From contig NZ_JNYJ01000065.1 of NCBI RefSeq assembly GCF_000716715.1, positions 32,743-96,742 of the forward strand: DNA of 64,000 bases, in the 5' to 3' direction. Under the pieces are notes generated by a model. It made no database searches, was not told where the DNA came from, and saw only the letters and a program-made list of their open reading frames with translations. This DNA comes from Dactylosporangium aurantiacum (GTDB lineage Bacteria > Actinomycetota > Actinomycetes > Mycobacteriales > Micromonosporaceae). The translations under genes and the position numbers were made by a program. Shown here piece by piece: positions 48,181-55,316 of the stretch (the stretch's first letter is position 1; every line of letters starts with the position of its first letter).

Positions 48181-48990
48181 ATGATCTCCGCCGACCGTCT
48201 GCGCGGCCATGTCGCCGCCCTCGTCGCGCACGGGCCGCGCTGCGGCGACCTGCCCGGCGTGCCCGCCGCGCTGCGGTACATCACCGACGAGCTCAGCGGG
48301 CTGGGCCTGGTGGTGCGGGTCGAGCGGTATGGCGGCGAGCTGCACGACGTGAACCTCGTCGCGGAGATCGAGGGCGGCACGTCCGACGACGCGGTCGAGC
48401 TGGTGGCGCACTGGGACACCGTGGAGGGCACCCCCGGCGCCGACGACAACGCCAGCGGCGTGGCCGGCGTCCTGGAGGCCGCCCGGGCGCTGCGCGACCT
48501 GGACCTGCCGGCCCGCACGATCCGCTTCTGCCTGTTCGGCGGCGAGGAGGACGGGTTCCGGGGCAGCACCGCCCACGTCCGGCAGATCACCCCCGACACC
48601 GAGTCGATCGTGTTCGAGATGATCGGGCGGACGTCCGCGACGCAGTCGGCGCCGTCGTTCCTGCTGGACCCGCCGACGGTCGGCGACTTCATCGCGCTGA
48701 TCGCCGACACCGCCTCGGCCGGCCTCGCCGACGCGTTCGCGTCCGCCGCCGGCCCGCACCTGCCGACGTTCCCGCTGGTCATGCCGACCGAGGCGATGGA
48801 GGTCGTGCTGCGCAGCGACCACGTGCCGTACTGGTCGACCGGGCGCCGGTCGCTGCTGGTCACCGACACCGCCGAGTTCCGCGTCCCGGAGTACCACGAG
48901 GCGACCGACACCCTCGACCGGCTCGACCTGGACTTCGCGGCCAAGGTGACCGCCGCCGCCGTCCGGACCGTCACCCGCCTGGCCGGCTGA
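48181..48990 (+). CDS. M28-family zinc aminopeptidase
   Basis: 269 residues from ATG 48181; an upstream in-frame extension passes through the hairpin. Di-zinc ligands of the M28 family are visible: LVAHWDTVEG (HxD), PGADDNASG (bridging Asp), FGGEEDGFRG (catalytic Glu pair), and YHEATDTLDRLD near the C-terminus with the last His. No signal peptide or membrane segment, so it is cytoplasmic, unlike most secreted actinobacterial M28 enzymes. Substrates unknown. The leader ORF and hairpin upstream suggest post-transcriptional control. Confidence 0.88.
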   Translation: MISADRLRGHVAALVAHGPRCGDLPGVPAALRYITDELSGLGLVVRVERYGGELHDVNLVAEIEGGTSDDAVELVAHWDTVEGTPGADDNASGVAGVLEAARALRDLDLPARTIRFCLFGGEEDGFRGSTAHVRQITPDTESIVFEMIGRTSATQSAPSFLLDPPTVGDFIALIADTASAGLADAFASAAGPHLPTFPLVMPTEAMEVVLRSDHVPYWSTGRRSLLVTDTAEFRVPEYHEATDTLDRLDLDFAAKVTAAAVRTVTRLAG

Positions 48991-49041
48991 ACCCCGGCAA
49001 GATAGTGATTCAGATCACTGCCGTCTGGGCATGGGTCGGGC

Positions 49042-50472
49042 ATGGAGCGCGACAAGACCCGATACCTGTACCTGGCGGTGATCGTCGCCGTGGCCGCCGG
49101 CATCGCCGTGGGGCTGCTCTGGCCGGACGCCGCCAAGGAGCTCAAACCCATCGGTGACGGCTTCGTCAACCTGATCAAGATGATGATCAGCCCGATCATC
49201 TTCTGCACGATCGTGCTGGGCATCGGCTCGATCCGCCAGGCGGCGAAGGTCGGCCGGGTCGGTGGGCTCGCGCTGGGCTACTTCCTGGTGATGTCGACCG
49301 TCGCCCTGGCGATCGGCCTGCTGGTCGGCAACCTGATCCACCCGGGTGCCGGTCTCGACCTCACCGACGCCGCCCGGGCGGCCGGGGACAAGGCCGCGGG
49401 CTCGGCGCCGAAGGGCACCGTCGAGTTCCTCCTCAGCGTCATCCCCGCCACCCTGTTCTCGTCGCTGACCAGCGGGTCGGTGCTGCAGACCCTGCTCGTC
49501 GCGCTCCTGGTCGGCTTCGCGGTGCAGACGATGCCGTACGGCGACCGCGTCCTGCGCGGCGTCTCCCTGCTGCAACGGCTGGTGTTCCGGATCCTGGCGA
49601 TGATCATGTGGGTGGCGCCGGTCGGCGCGTTCGGCGCGATCGCGGCCGTGGTCGGCGCGACCGGCTGGAAGGCCCTCGCCGGCCTGGCGCAGATCATGCT
49701 CGGCTTCTACGCCACCTGCCTGATCTTCGTGCTGCTCGTCCTGGGCCCGCTGCTGCGGATCGTCACCGGGCTGAACCTGCTCAAGCTGCTGCGGTACCTC
49801 GCCCGGGAGTTCCTGCTCATCCTCTCGACCTCCTCGTCGGAGTCGGCGCTGCCGCGGCTGATCGCGAAGATGGAGCACGCGGGGGTGTCCCGGGCGGTGG
49901 TCGGGATCACGGTGCCGACCGGGTACTCGTTCAACCTCGACGGCACGGCGATCTACCTGACGATGGCGTCGCTGTTCATCGCCGACGCGCTCAACCAGCC
50001 GCTGTCGCTCGCGCAGCAGGTGTCGCTGCTGGTGTTCATGATCGTGGCGTCGAAGGGCGCGGCCGGAGTGACCGGCGCGGGCCTGGCGACCCTGGCCGGC
50101 GGCCTGCAGGCGCACCGGCCGGCGCTCGCCGACGGGGTCGGGCTGATCGTGGGCATCGACCGGTTCATGTCCGAGGCCCGGGCGCTGACCAACTTCGCCG
50201 GCAACGCGGTCGCGACGCTGCTGGTCGGCGCGTGGTCCGGCGAGCTGGACCGGGGCCGGGCGGCGCTGGTGCTCGACGGCGGCGACCCGTTCGACGAGCG
50301 CAGCATGCTGCCCGACAGCGACGAGGAGGACGCGGCCGCCAACCGGGCCGACGCCGCTGACGGGGACGGCCCGGATGCCGGCGGGCCGGACACCGCGGCG
50401 CCGGCCGGCGCGGCGGTCGCCGGCGGCGCGCCGGGTGGCGACGCGCGGGCGGGGGCGCCGAAGCGCGTGTGA
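49042..50472 (+). CDS. dctA: Cation:dicarboxylate symporter, DctA type
   Basis: 476 residues. Eight or more membrane helices with the DAACS-family signatures MMISPIIFCTIVLGIGSI, STSSSESALPRLIAKME (helical hairpin HP1) and TGYSFNLDGTAIYLTMASLF, and FMIVASKGAAGVTGAG (HP2). It imports C4-dicarboxylates with sodium or protons. The C-terminal 60 residues are an acidic, Ala/Gly-rich tail. The start ATG 49042 is 51 nt after the M28 stop. Length is slightly longer than DctA proper because of the tail. Confidence 0.93.
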   Translation: MERDKTRYLYLAVIVAVAAGIAVGLLWPDAAKELKPIGDGFVNLIKMMISPIIFCTIVLGIGSIRQAAKVGRVGGLALGYFLVMSTVALAIGLLVGNLIHPGAGLDLTDAARAAGDKAAGSAPKGTVEFLLSVIPATLFSSLTSGSVLQTLLVALLVGFAVQTMPYGDRVLRGVSLLQRLVFRILAMIMWVAPVGAFGAIAAVVGATGWKALAGLAQIMLGFYATCLIFVLLVLGPLLRIVTGLNLLKLLRYLAREFLLILSTSSSESALPRLIAKMEHAGVSRAVVGITVPTGYSFNLDGTAIYLTMASLFIADALNQPLSLAQQVSLLVFMIVASKGAAGVTGAGLATLAGGLQAHRPALADGVGLIVGIDRFMSEARALTNFAGNAVATLLVGAWSGELDRGRAALVLDGGDPFDERSMLPDSDEEDAAANRADAADGDGPDAGGPDTAAPAGAAVAGGAPGGDARAGAPKRV

Positions 50473-50484
50473 CAGCATCCCTTG

Positions 50485-51102
50485 GTGAGCTCGACGCCCA
50501 TCCGGCTGCTGATCGCCGACGACCAGGCACTCGTCCGCGGCGCCCTCGCCGCGCTGCTGGACCTGGAGCCCGACCTGACGGTGGTGGCCGAGGTCGGGCG
50601 CGGCGACGAGGTCGTCGCGGCGGCCCGCGAGCACCGGCCCGACGTGGCCCTGCTCGACGTGGAGATGCCCGGCATCGACGGCATCACCGCGGCCGCCGCG
50701 CTGCGCAAGGCGATGCCGGGCTGCAAGGTGCTGATGGTGACCACGTTCGGCCGGCCGGGATACCTGCGCCGGGCGATGGCGGCCGGGGCGTCCGGCTTCG
50801 TGGTCAAGGACACCCCGGCGCGGCAGCTCGCCGACGCCGTGCGGCGCATCGCCGCCGGGCTGCGGGTGGTCGACCCGACCCTGGCCGCGGAGACCCTCGC
50901 CAGCGGCGACAGCCCGCTGACCCCGCGGGAGGCCGACGTGCTGCGCGCGGCCCGGGAAGGCGGCACGGCCGCCGACGTCGCCGGGCAGCTCGGCCTGTCC
51001 GAGGGCACGGTGCGCAACCATCTGTCGTCGGCGATCGGCAAGACCGGCGCCAGGACCCGGGCCGAGGCGGTACGTCTCGCCGACGAGAACGGTTGGTTGT
51101 AA
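50485..51102 (+). CDS. NarL/DesR-type response regulator, orphan
   Basis: 205 residues from GTG 50485 (a TTG one codon upstream is also possible). The receiver domain has the acidic pair in LLIADDQALVRG, the phosphorylated Asp in VALLDVEMPGIDG, and VKDTPARQ; the LuxR helix-turn-helix in the last 65 residues is LTPREADVLRAAREGGTAADVAGQL. No histidine kinase lies next to it in the window, although DesR-type regulators are often paired with a kinase. It lies 13 nt after dctA, so the two may be cotranscribed. Confidence 0.9.
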   Translation: MSSTPIRLLIADDQALVRGALAALLDLEPDLTVVAEVGRGDEVVAAAREHRPDVALLDVEMPGIDGITAAAALRKAMPGCKVLMVTTFGRPGYLRRAMAAGASGFVVKDTPARQLADAVRRIAAGLRVVDPTLAAETLASGDSPLTPREADVLRAAREGGTAADVAGQLGLSEGTVRNHLSSAIGKTGARTRAEAVRLADENGWL

Positions 51103-51125
51103 GGAGCAACCAGTAGGGTGGTCGC

Positions 51126-51788
51126 ATGACGGCACTTCTGGCGAGCGGTCGCGACGCGGATGTCTACGCGCTCGACGAGCGGCGGGTGCTGCGGCGCTAC
51201 CGGCTCGGCGGCGACGTGACCGCGGAGGCGTCCGTCATGCGGTATGTCGCCGACCACGGTTACCCGGTCCCGCGCGTGTACGAGGCGAGCGGCGCCGACC
51301 TGATCCTGGAGCGGCTGGACGGCCCGACGATGCTGCAGGCCCTCGCCGACGGCTCGCTCGACCTCCGCGACGGCGGGACCGTCCTGGCGGACCTGCTCGA
51401 GCGGCTGCACAAGGTCCGCGTGCGCGCCGCGAAGGACCCCGGCACCCGGATCCTGCACCTCGACCTGCACCCGGAGAACGTGGTGATGACCGAGGGCGGA
51501 CCGGTCGTCATCGACTGGCGCAACAGCACCGAGGGGCCGCCGGAGCTGGACGTGGCGATGAGCGCCCTGATCGTCGCCCAGGTCGCGATCGAGCCGGGGC
51601 ACGCGTTCGCGGAGCAGGCCGAGGTGTTCCTCGACGTGCTGCTGTCGTGCACCCGCGACAACCCGCTGTCCCAGCTGGAGGCCGCGGTGCGCCGCCGGGC
51701 CGCCGACCCGGCGCTGACCCCGGCGGAGCAGTCGCACCTGCACGAGGCGGCGATCCTCGTCACCACCATCTGCCGCGCCCACCACTGA
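51126..51788 (+). CDS. Aminoglycoside phosphotransferase/choline kinase-like protein
   Basis: 220 residues. Kinase-like fold: an N-lobe of about 60 residues (ALLASGRDADVYALDERRVLRRY), hinge region, catalytic loop LHLDLHPENVV and metal-binding IDWRNS. It lacks the longer C-terminal part of typical antibiotic kinases, so resistance is unlikely; substrates of such small proteins are unknown. TAGGGT (51114-51119) ends 6 nt before ATG 51126, so it is leaderless. Its stop codon lies inside the first unit of a 16-bp repeat, and its last residues, CRAHH, are encoded by that repeat. Confidence 0.88.
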   Translation: MTALLASGRDADVYALDERRVLRRYRLGGDVTAEASVMRYVADHGYPVPRVYEASGADLILERLDGPTMLQALADGSLDLRDGGTVLADLLERLHKVRVRAAKDPGTRILHLDLHPENVVMTEGGPVVIDWRNSTEGPPELDVAMSALIVAQVAIEPGHAFAEQAEVFLDVLLSCTRDNPLSQLEAAVRRRAADPALTPAEQSHLHEAAILVTTICRAHH

Positions 51789-51876
51789 CCGCGCCCACCA
51801 CTGACCGCGCCCACCACTGACCGCGCCCACCACTGACCGCGCCCACCACTGACCGCGCCCACCACTGACCGCGCCC
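51774..51876. repeat. 16-bp tandem repeat, six full units and a partial seventh
   Basis: Units of CGCGCCCACCACTGAC start at 51774, 51790, 51806, 51822, 51838 and 51854, all identical; the seventh stops after CGCGCCC. Every unit carries a TGA. Identical units imply recent expansion. It overlaps the stop of the kinase-like gene. Confidence 0.97.
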
Positions 51877-52098
51877 GCGCCGGAACTCTTCGTCCGGCAG
51901 GTCGACATCGGCGTCGCCGAGATGGACGTCGCCGTCGGCGACCAGTTGAGCACCACCCGCGTCGTGGTCGAGCACGCCACCGCGACCGACGGCCGCGGCG
52001 GCCCCGACCGGCAGCTGCTGCTCGTGTACGGCGCCGAGGAGACCCCCGCGGTCGCCGAGGCCCTGCTCCGCGCCGCCGAGACGGCGACCGCACCCTAG
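51853..52098 (+). pseudogene. Beheaded ORF after the 16-bp repeat
   Basis: From the last repeat unit to TAG 52096-52098 the frame is open and has coding-like composition: PELFVRQVDIGVAEMDVAVGDQLSTTRVVVEHATATDG, then RQLLLVYGAEETPAVAEALLRAAE. No start codon or ribosome site precedes it; the frame opens only at 51853 within the repeat. The first ATG (51922) would give 58 residues without a signal. It looks like the last part of a gene whose beginning was lost when the repeat formed, or a gene with an unusual start. Family not recognised. Confidence 0.5.
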
Positions 52099-52128
52099 AG
52101 CGCCGGAGACCTCGACCACACGTATATT

Positions 52129-52155
52129 GTTGAGCGCTCAACTACTTGCTACATT
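52129..52155 (+). promoter_or_regulatory. Palindromic operator and -10 box of the DODA gene
   Basis: GTTGAGCGCTCAAC (52129-52142) is a perfect 14-bp palindrome, typical of MarR-type sites. It is 7 nt before TACATT (52150-52155), which ends 6 nt before ATG 52162. A bound repressor would cover the region between the -35 and -10 boxes. No MarR gene is near. Confidence 0.65.
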
Positions 52156-52161
52156 CGATGC

Positions 52162-53034
52162 ATGACACCACTGCCCGAGCTGGACCGACACCTCGCCACC
52201 GCGATCCCGGCCAGCCGGGATCAGCGCATCTGGACGCCCGAAGACGGCGCCCTGCCCAGCATCTACCTCAGCCACGGCGCACCGCCGCTGCTGGAGGACG
52301 GCCCGTGGATGCGGGAGCTGTTCGACTGGGCCGCCGGCCTGCCCAAGCCGAAGGCCGTCCTCATCGTCAGTGCCCACTGGGAGTCCGCGCCGCTGAGCCT
52401 TTCCAGCTCAGCGGCCGGCACCCCGCTGGTCTACGACTTCGGCGGGTTCGCCCCGCACTTCTACCAGTTGCGGTACGCCACCCCCGACGCGTCCGACCTC
52501 GCCCGGCGGGTCGCCGCCGCGATGCCGGACTCCGAGCCGGTGCACGAGCACCGCAGCCGCGGCCTCGACCACGGCGCCTGGGTGCCGCTGATGGTGATGT
52601 ACCCGCTCGGCGACGTCCCCGTGCTGCAGCTGAGCCTGCCGACCCACGACCCGGACCGGCTGCTGGAGCTGGGCCGGCGGCTGCGCCCGCTGCGCGAGGA
52701 GGGCGTGCTCGTCATCGGCTCCGGGTTCATGACGCACGGCCTGCCGTTCCTGCGTCGCGAGCACTGGCTCGGCGCCGGCGGCCCGCCCGGCTGGTCCACC
52801 GACTTCGACGCCTGGGCCGCCGAGGCGCTCGCCAAGGGCGACGTCGACACCCTGTCCAGGTACGCGAGCCAGGCGCCGGGCATGCCGTTCGCCCACCCGA
52901 CGGCCGAGCACTACACGCCGCTGTTCGTCACGCTCGGCGCCGCCGACCGGCCCGACGCGCCTGCCGGCTCGGTGATTGACGGCTACTTCATGGGCCTGTC
53001 GAAACGATCGGTGCAGGCGGACGCTACCGTCTAG
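52162..53034 (+). CDS. DODA/LigB-type extradiol ring-cleavage dioxygenase
   Basis: 290 residues. The class III extradiol family has metal ligands in LSHGAPPLL (His), VSAHWES (His) and FMTHGLPF, and the catalytic DHGAWVPL. It opens catecholic rings with oxygen at an Fe(II) or Zn(II) site; relatives convert DOPA or aromatic catabolites. Leaderless start (see the promoter entry). The palindrome upstream suggests induction by an aromatic compound. It is followed by a MOSC gene 3 nt away. Confidence 0.92.
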   Translation: MTPLPELDRHLATAIPASRDQRIWTPEDGALPSIYLSHGAPPLLEDGPWMRELFDWAAGLPKPKAVLIVSAHWESAPLSLSSSAAGTPLVYDFGGFAPHFYQLRYATPDASDLARRVAAAMPDSEPVHEHRSRGLDHGAWVPLMVMYPLGDVPVLQLSLPTHDPDRLLELGRRLRPLREEGVLVIGSGFMTHGLPFLRREHWLGAGGPPGWSTDFDAWAAEALAKGDVDTLSRYASQAPGMPFAHPTAEHYTPLFVTLGAADRPDAPAGSVIDGYFMGLSKRSVQADATV

Positions 53035-53037
53035 CCC

Positions 53038-53691
53038 GTGGCCTACTTGATCTCCGTCAACGCCGGCACCCCGACCCCGACCGAGCACTCCAGCGTCCCG
53101 ATGACCGGCATCGACAAGCGCCCCGTCGACGGCCCGGTCCTCGTGCTGGTGCCCGGTCCGGAGGGCACCGCGCCGACCGGGATCGCCGGCGACGTGGTGT
53201 GCGACGTCCGCGTGCACGGCGGCCCGGACAAGGCGGTCTACGCGTACGCGCGGGAAGACCTCGACCGGTGGGCGGCCGAGCTCGGCCGGGAGCTGTCCGG
53301 CGGGATCTTCGGGGAGAACCTGACCACGTCCGGGCTGGACGTCACCGGCGCCCGGATCGGCGAGCGCTGGCGCGTCGGCGGCGAGGTGCTGCTGGAGGTG
53401 GCCTCGCCGCGGATCCCGTGCCGCACGTTCGCGGCCTGGCTCGGCGAGGCCGGCTGGATGCGCCGCTTCACCGAGCGGGCGGAGCCCGGCGCCTACCTGC
53501 GCGTGCTGCGCACCGGCTCGATCCGGGCCGGCGACCCGGTCGAGGTGGTGCACAGCCCGGCGCACGACGTGACGATCGGGTTGGCGTTCCGGGCGCTCAC
53601 GGCCGAGCCGGAGCTGCTGCCGCGGCTGCTGGCCGCGGACGAGCTGCCCGAGCGCACCAAGGAGAAGGTGCGGGCCAGGATCAGCCGGTAG
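53038..53691 (+). CDS. MOSC domain protein, YiiM type
   Basis: 217 residues from GTG 53038, with TACCGT (53025-53030) ending 7 nt upstream. It has the MOSC core: VRVHGGPDKAVYAYAREDLDRW, GIFGENLTTSGLD and the conserved Cys of ASPRIPCRTFAAWL. YiiM-like proteins reduce N-hydroxylated bases such as 6-N-hydroxylaminopurine with molybdenum cofactor. It is distinct from the MOCOS-type MOSC gene at 13417. Its end overlaps the convergent gene by 11 bp. Confidence 0.92.
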   Translation: MAYLISVNAGTPTPTEHSSVPMTGIDKRPVDGPVLVLVPGPEGTAPTGIAGDVVCDVRVHGGPDKAVYAYAREDLDRWAAELGRELSGGIFGENLTTSGLDVTGARIGERWRVGGEVLLEVASPRIPCRTFAAWLGEAGWMRRFTERAEPGAYLRVLRTGSIRAGDPVEVVHSPAHDVTIGLAFRALTAEPELLPRLLAADELPERTKEKVRARISR

Positions 53692-54214
53692 GCAGCACCA
53701 GGGCGTACGCCCGGGGGAAGCCCAGCCGCGGGATCCGGTGCTGCTGGATCTCCTCGATCGCGACCTCCCGCACCTGCCCGGATCCCGGCTCGAAGCAGCG
53801 CAGCACGGTCTCCTGCGGGTGCGCGGTGATCAGCACCCAGTGCCGCGGCACGCCCTTGCCGACGAGCATCGCGACCGGCCAGCCGGTGTCCACCGCGGCG
53901 CACACGTCGGCGAGGTGGTCCCGGCGGCCGCGGAAGAGCCGCCAGCCGTACCGGGTGCCGAGCTCGGCGGCGTGCGCGGTGATGGTCGCGGCGACGCCCC
54001 ACGGGGTGGTGCCGAGCTTGCGCGGCCAGATCCGGTTCGCGGCTGCGTGGATGCGGTGCTGCTCGGCGCCGTAGTCGGCGACGCCGTCGGCGTACGCGGG
54101 GTCCAGCAGCGCCGACGCCACCATGGCGACGGTGGGTCCACAGGTGAACCCGTCGGTCTGCCGGACCCCGGTCCGCAGTTCGGCGGCGGTGAAATCGACA
54201 CCCCAGGCAAGCAT
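53681..54214 (-). CDS. C39-like papain-fold protein
   Basis: 177 residues. The Cys of TDGFTCGPTVAMVASAL at the start of a helix, the His in VPRHWVLITAHPQ and a following CFEPGSG with Asp/Glu fit a papain-like C39 fold with a catalytic Cys-His pair. No signal peptide or membrane segment is present, and there is no ABC transporter domain. It may be a cytoplasmic protease-like enzyme or deamidase. It overlaps the convergent MOSC gene by 11 bp at the 3' ends. Confidence 0.75.
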   Translation of the reverse strand: MLAWGVDFTAAELRTGVRQTDGFTCGPTVAMVASALLDPAYADGVADYGAEQHRIHAAANRIWPRKLGTTPWGVAATITAHAAELGTRYGWRLFRGRRDHLADVCAAVDTGWPVAMLVGKGVPRHWVLITAHPQETVLRCFEPGSGQVREVAIEEIQQHRIPRLGFPRAYALVLPTG

Positions 54215-54236
54215 GCCCAGAGATTAGACCGCCGCG

Positions 54237-55214
54237 TCAGACCGCGCGAGCGACGGCGATCTTCGTACTGGAGCGCTGGCCCGCCTCGTAGAACATGTAC
54301 TGGACACCGCCGTCGGTGCCGAACGACGGCGCGGCGGAGCGGTTGTTGTCGGGCGCGCCGGACAGCGCGGCGTGGAAGACGCCGAGGTGGATCTCCTTGT
54401 CGAAGTTGTTGCCCACCTCGGTGAGGAACATGTCGCCGGAGCTGCCGTGGTAGACGACGTAGGTGGTGTTGTTGCGGTACAGCAGGTGCGGGCCACTCAG
54501 GTCGCTCTGCCCGTCGGCGGCGGGCGAGACGAGCGGGTTGGGGTCGAACTGCCAGGACTTGCCGTCGTTGGACCAGCCCCAGAAGATCCGCCGGCCGCTC
54601 TTGAGGCCCATGAAGACCATGACGTAGGTGTTGCCGAGCCCGGCGATGCGGTGCTCGAACACCCGCGCGTAGGTGGTCTCGCTGGTGCCCGGCACCATCG
54701 CGGTGGTCAGCACGGTGCCGTAGTAGGTGAAGTGGATGCCGTCGCTGGAGATGGCGAGGCGGGTCGTGGTGTTCTCGCCGTGGTAGTACATGAAGAACTG
54801 CCGGGTCGCGGCGTTCCACAGCACGTGCGGCGACGAGACGTGGCTGACCGAGTAGTACGGCGACCAGGTGCGGCTGATGATCGGGTTCGCCGGGTACTCG
54901 GTGAACGGGCCGGACAGCGAGTTGCCGTAGGCGAGGCAGATCCCGCCGGGCGCGTCGTGCGGCGCGTAGTAGAGGTAGTAGCGGCCGCGGGCCCCGCTGA
55001 TCTTGTCGTACATGCCGCGGATGCAGGGGAAGATGAGCTCCCCGGTGGGGTTGTAGGCCAGGCTCGCGGGCAGCGGCTGACCGAGGTACGCGTAGGTGGG
55101 GAAGCCCGCGGGGACGGCGGCGTGGGCGGCCTGCGGGGCGATGCTGGGGATGGCGAGTGCGCCGGCCACACCGGCGGCACCGACCAGCACCTGGCGGCGG
55201 TTTACAGGTGACAT
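54237..55214 (-). CDS. Secreted glycoside-hydrolase-like five-bladed propeller protein, Tat signal
   Basis: 325 residues from ATG 55214 (an earlier ATG adds 8 residues). A twin-arginine signal peptide NRRQVLVGAAGVAGALAIPSIAPQAAHA leads to a propeller of the GH43/GH117 type: GRYYLYYAPHD, HVLWNAATRQFFMYYHGEN, VMVFMGLKSGRRIFWGWSNDG and YMFYEAGQR. The blades have repeated Y-Y-H/D surfaces, but the catalytic Asp-Asp-Glu triad cannot be placed with confidence. Exported folded. A palindromic operator lies between this gene and the divergent GGDEF-EAL gene. Confidence 0.8.
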   Translation of the reverse strand: MSPVNRRQVLVGAAGVAGALAIPSIAPQAAHAAVPAGFPTYAYLGQPLPASLAYNPTGELIFPCIRGMYDKISGARGRYYLYYAPHDAPGGICLAYGNSLSGPFTEYPANPIISRTWSPYYSVSHVSSPHVLWNAATRQFFMYYHGENTTTRLAISSDGIHFTYYGTVLTTAMVPGTSETTYARVFEHRIAGLGNTYVMVFMGLKSGRRIFWGWSNDGKSWQFDPNPLVSPAADGQSDLSGPHLLYRNNTTYVVYHGSSGDMFLTEVGNNFDKEIHLGVFHAALSGAPDNNRSAAPSFGTDGGVQYMFYEAGQRSSTKIAVARAV

Positions 55215-55256
55215 GTGACCGAGTCTCGGCAACACCACACCCGGAGCACAAGAGGG

Positions 55257-55268
55257 TAATACGTATTA
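55257..55268. promoter_or_regulatory. Palindrome in the divergent promoter region
   Basis: TAATACGTATTA is a perfect 12-bp palindrome, extended imperfectly by GG and CC at the ends. It lies between two divergent genes (54237-55214 and 55317-57545), in an AT-rich patch unlike its surroundings. A regulator-binding site for one or both is likely. Confidence 0.55.
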
Positions 55269-55316
55269 TCCACCAGAGCCCTCAACCGCACCCGGACCGC
55301 TGCCGATAACCAACCC

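Noticed and set aside
51126..51788. Antibiotic resistance kinase
   Set aside because: The kinase-like protein is shorter than known aminoglycoside kinases and has no resistance context.
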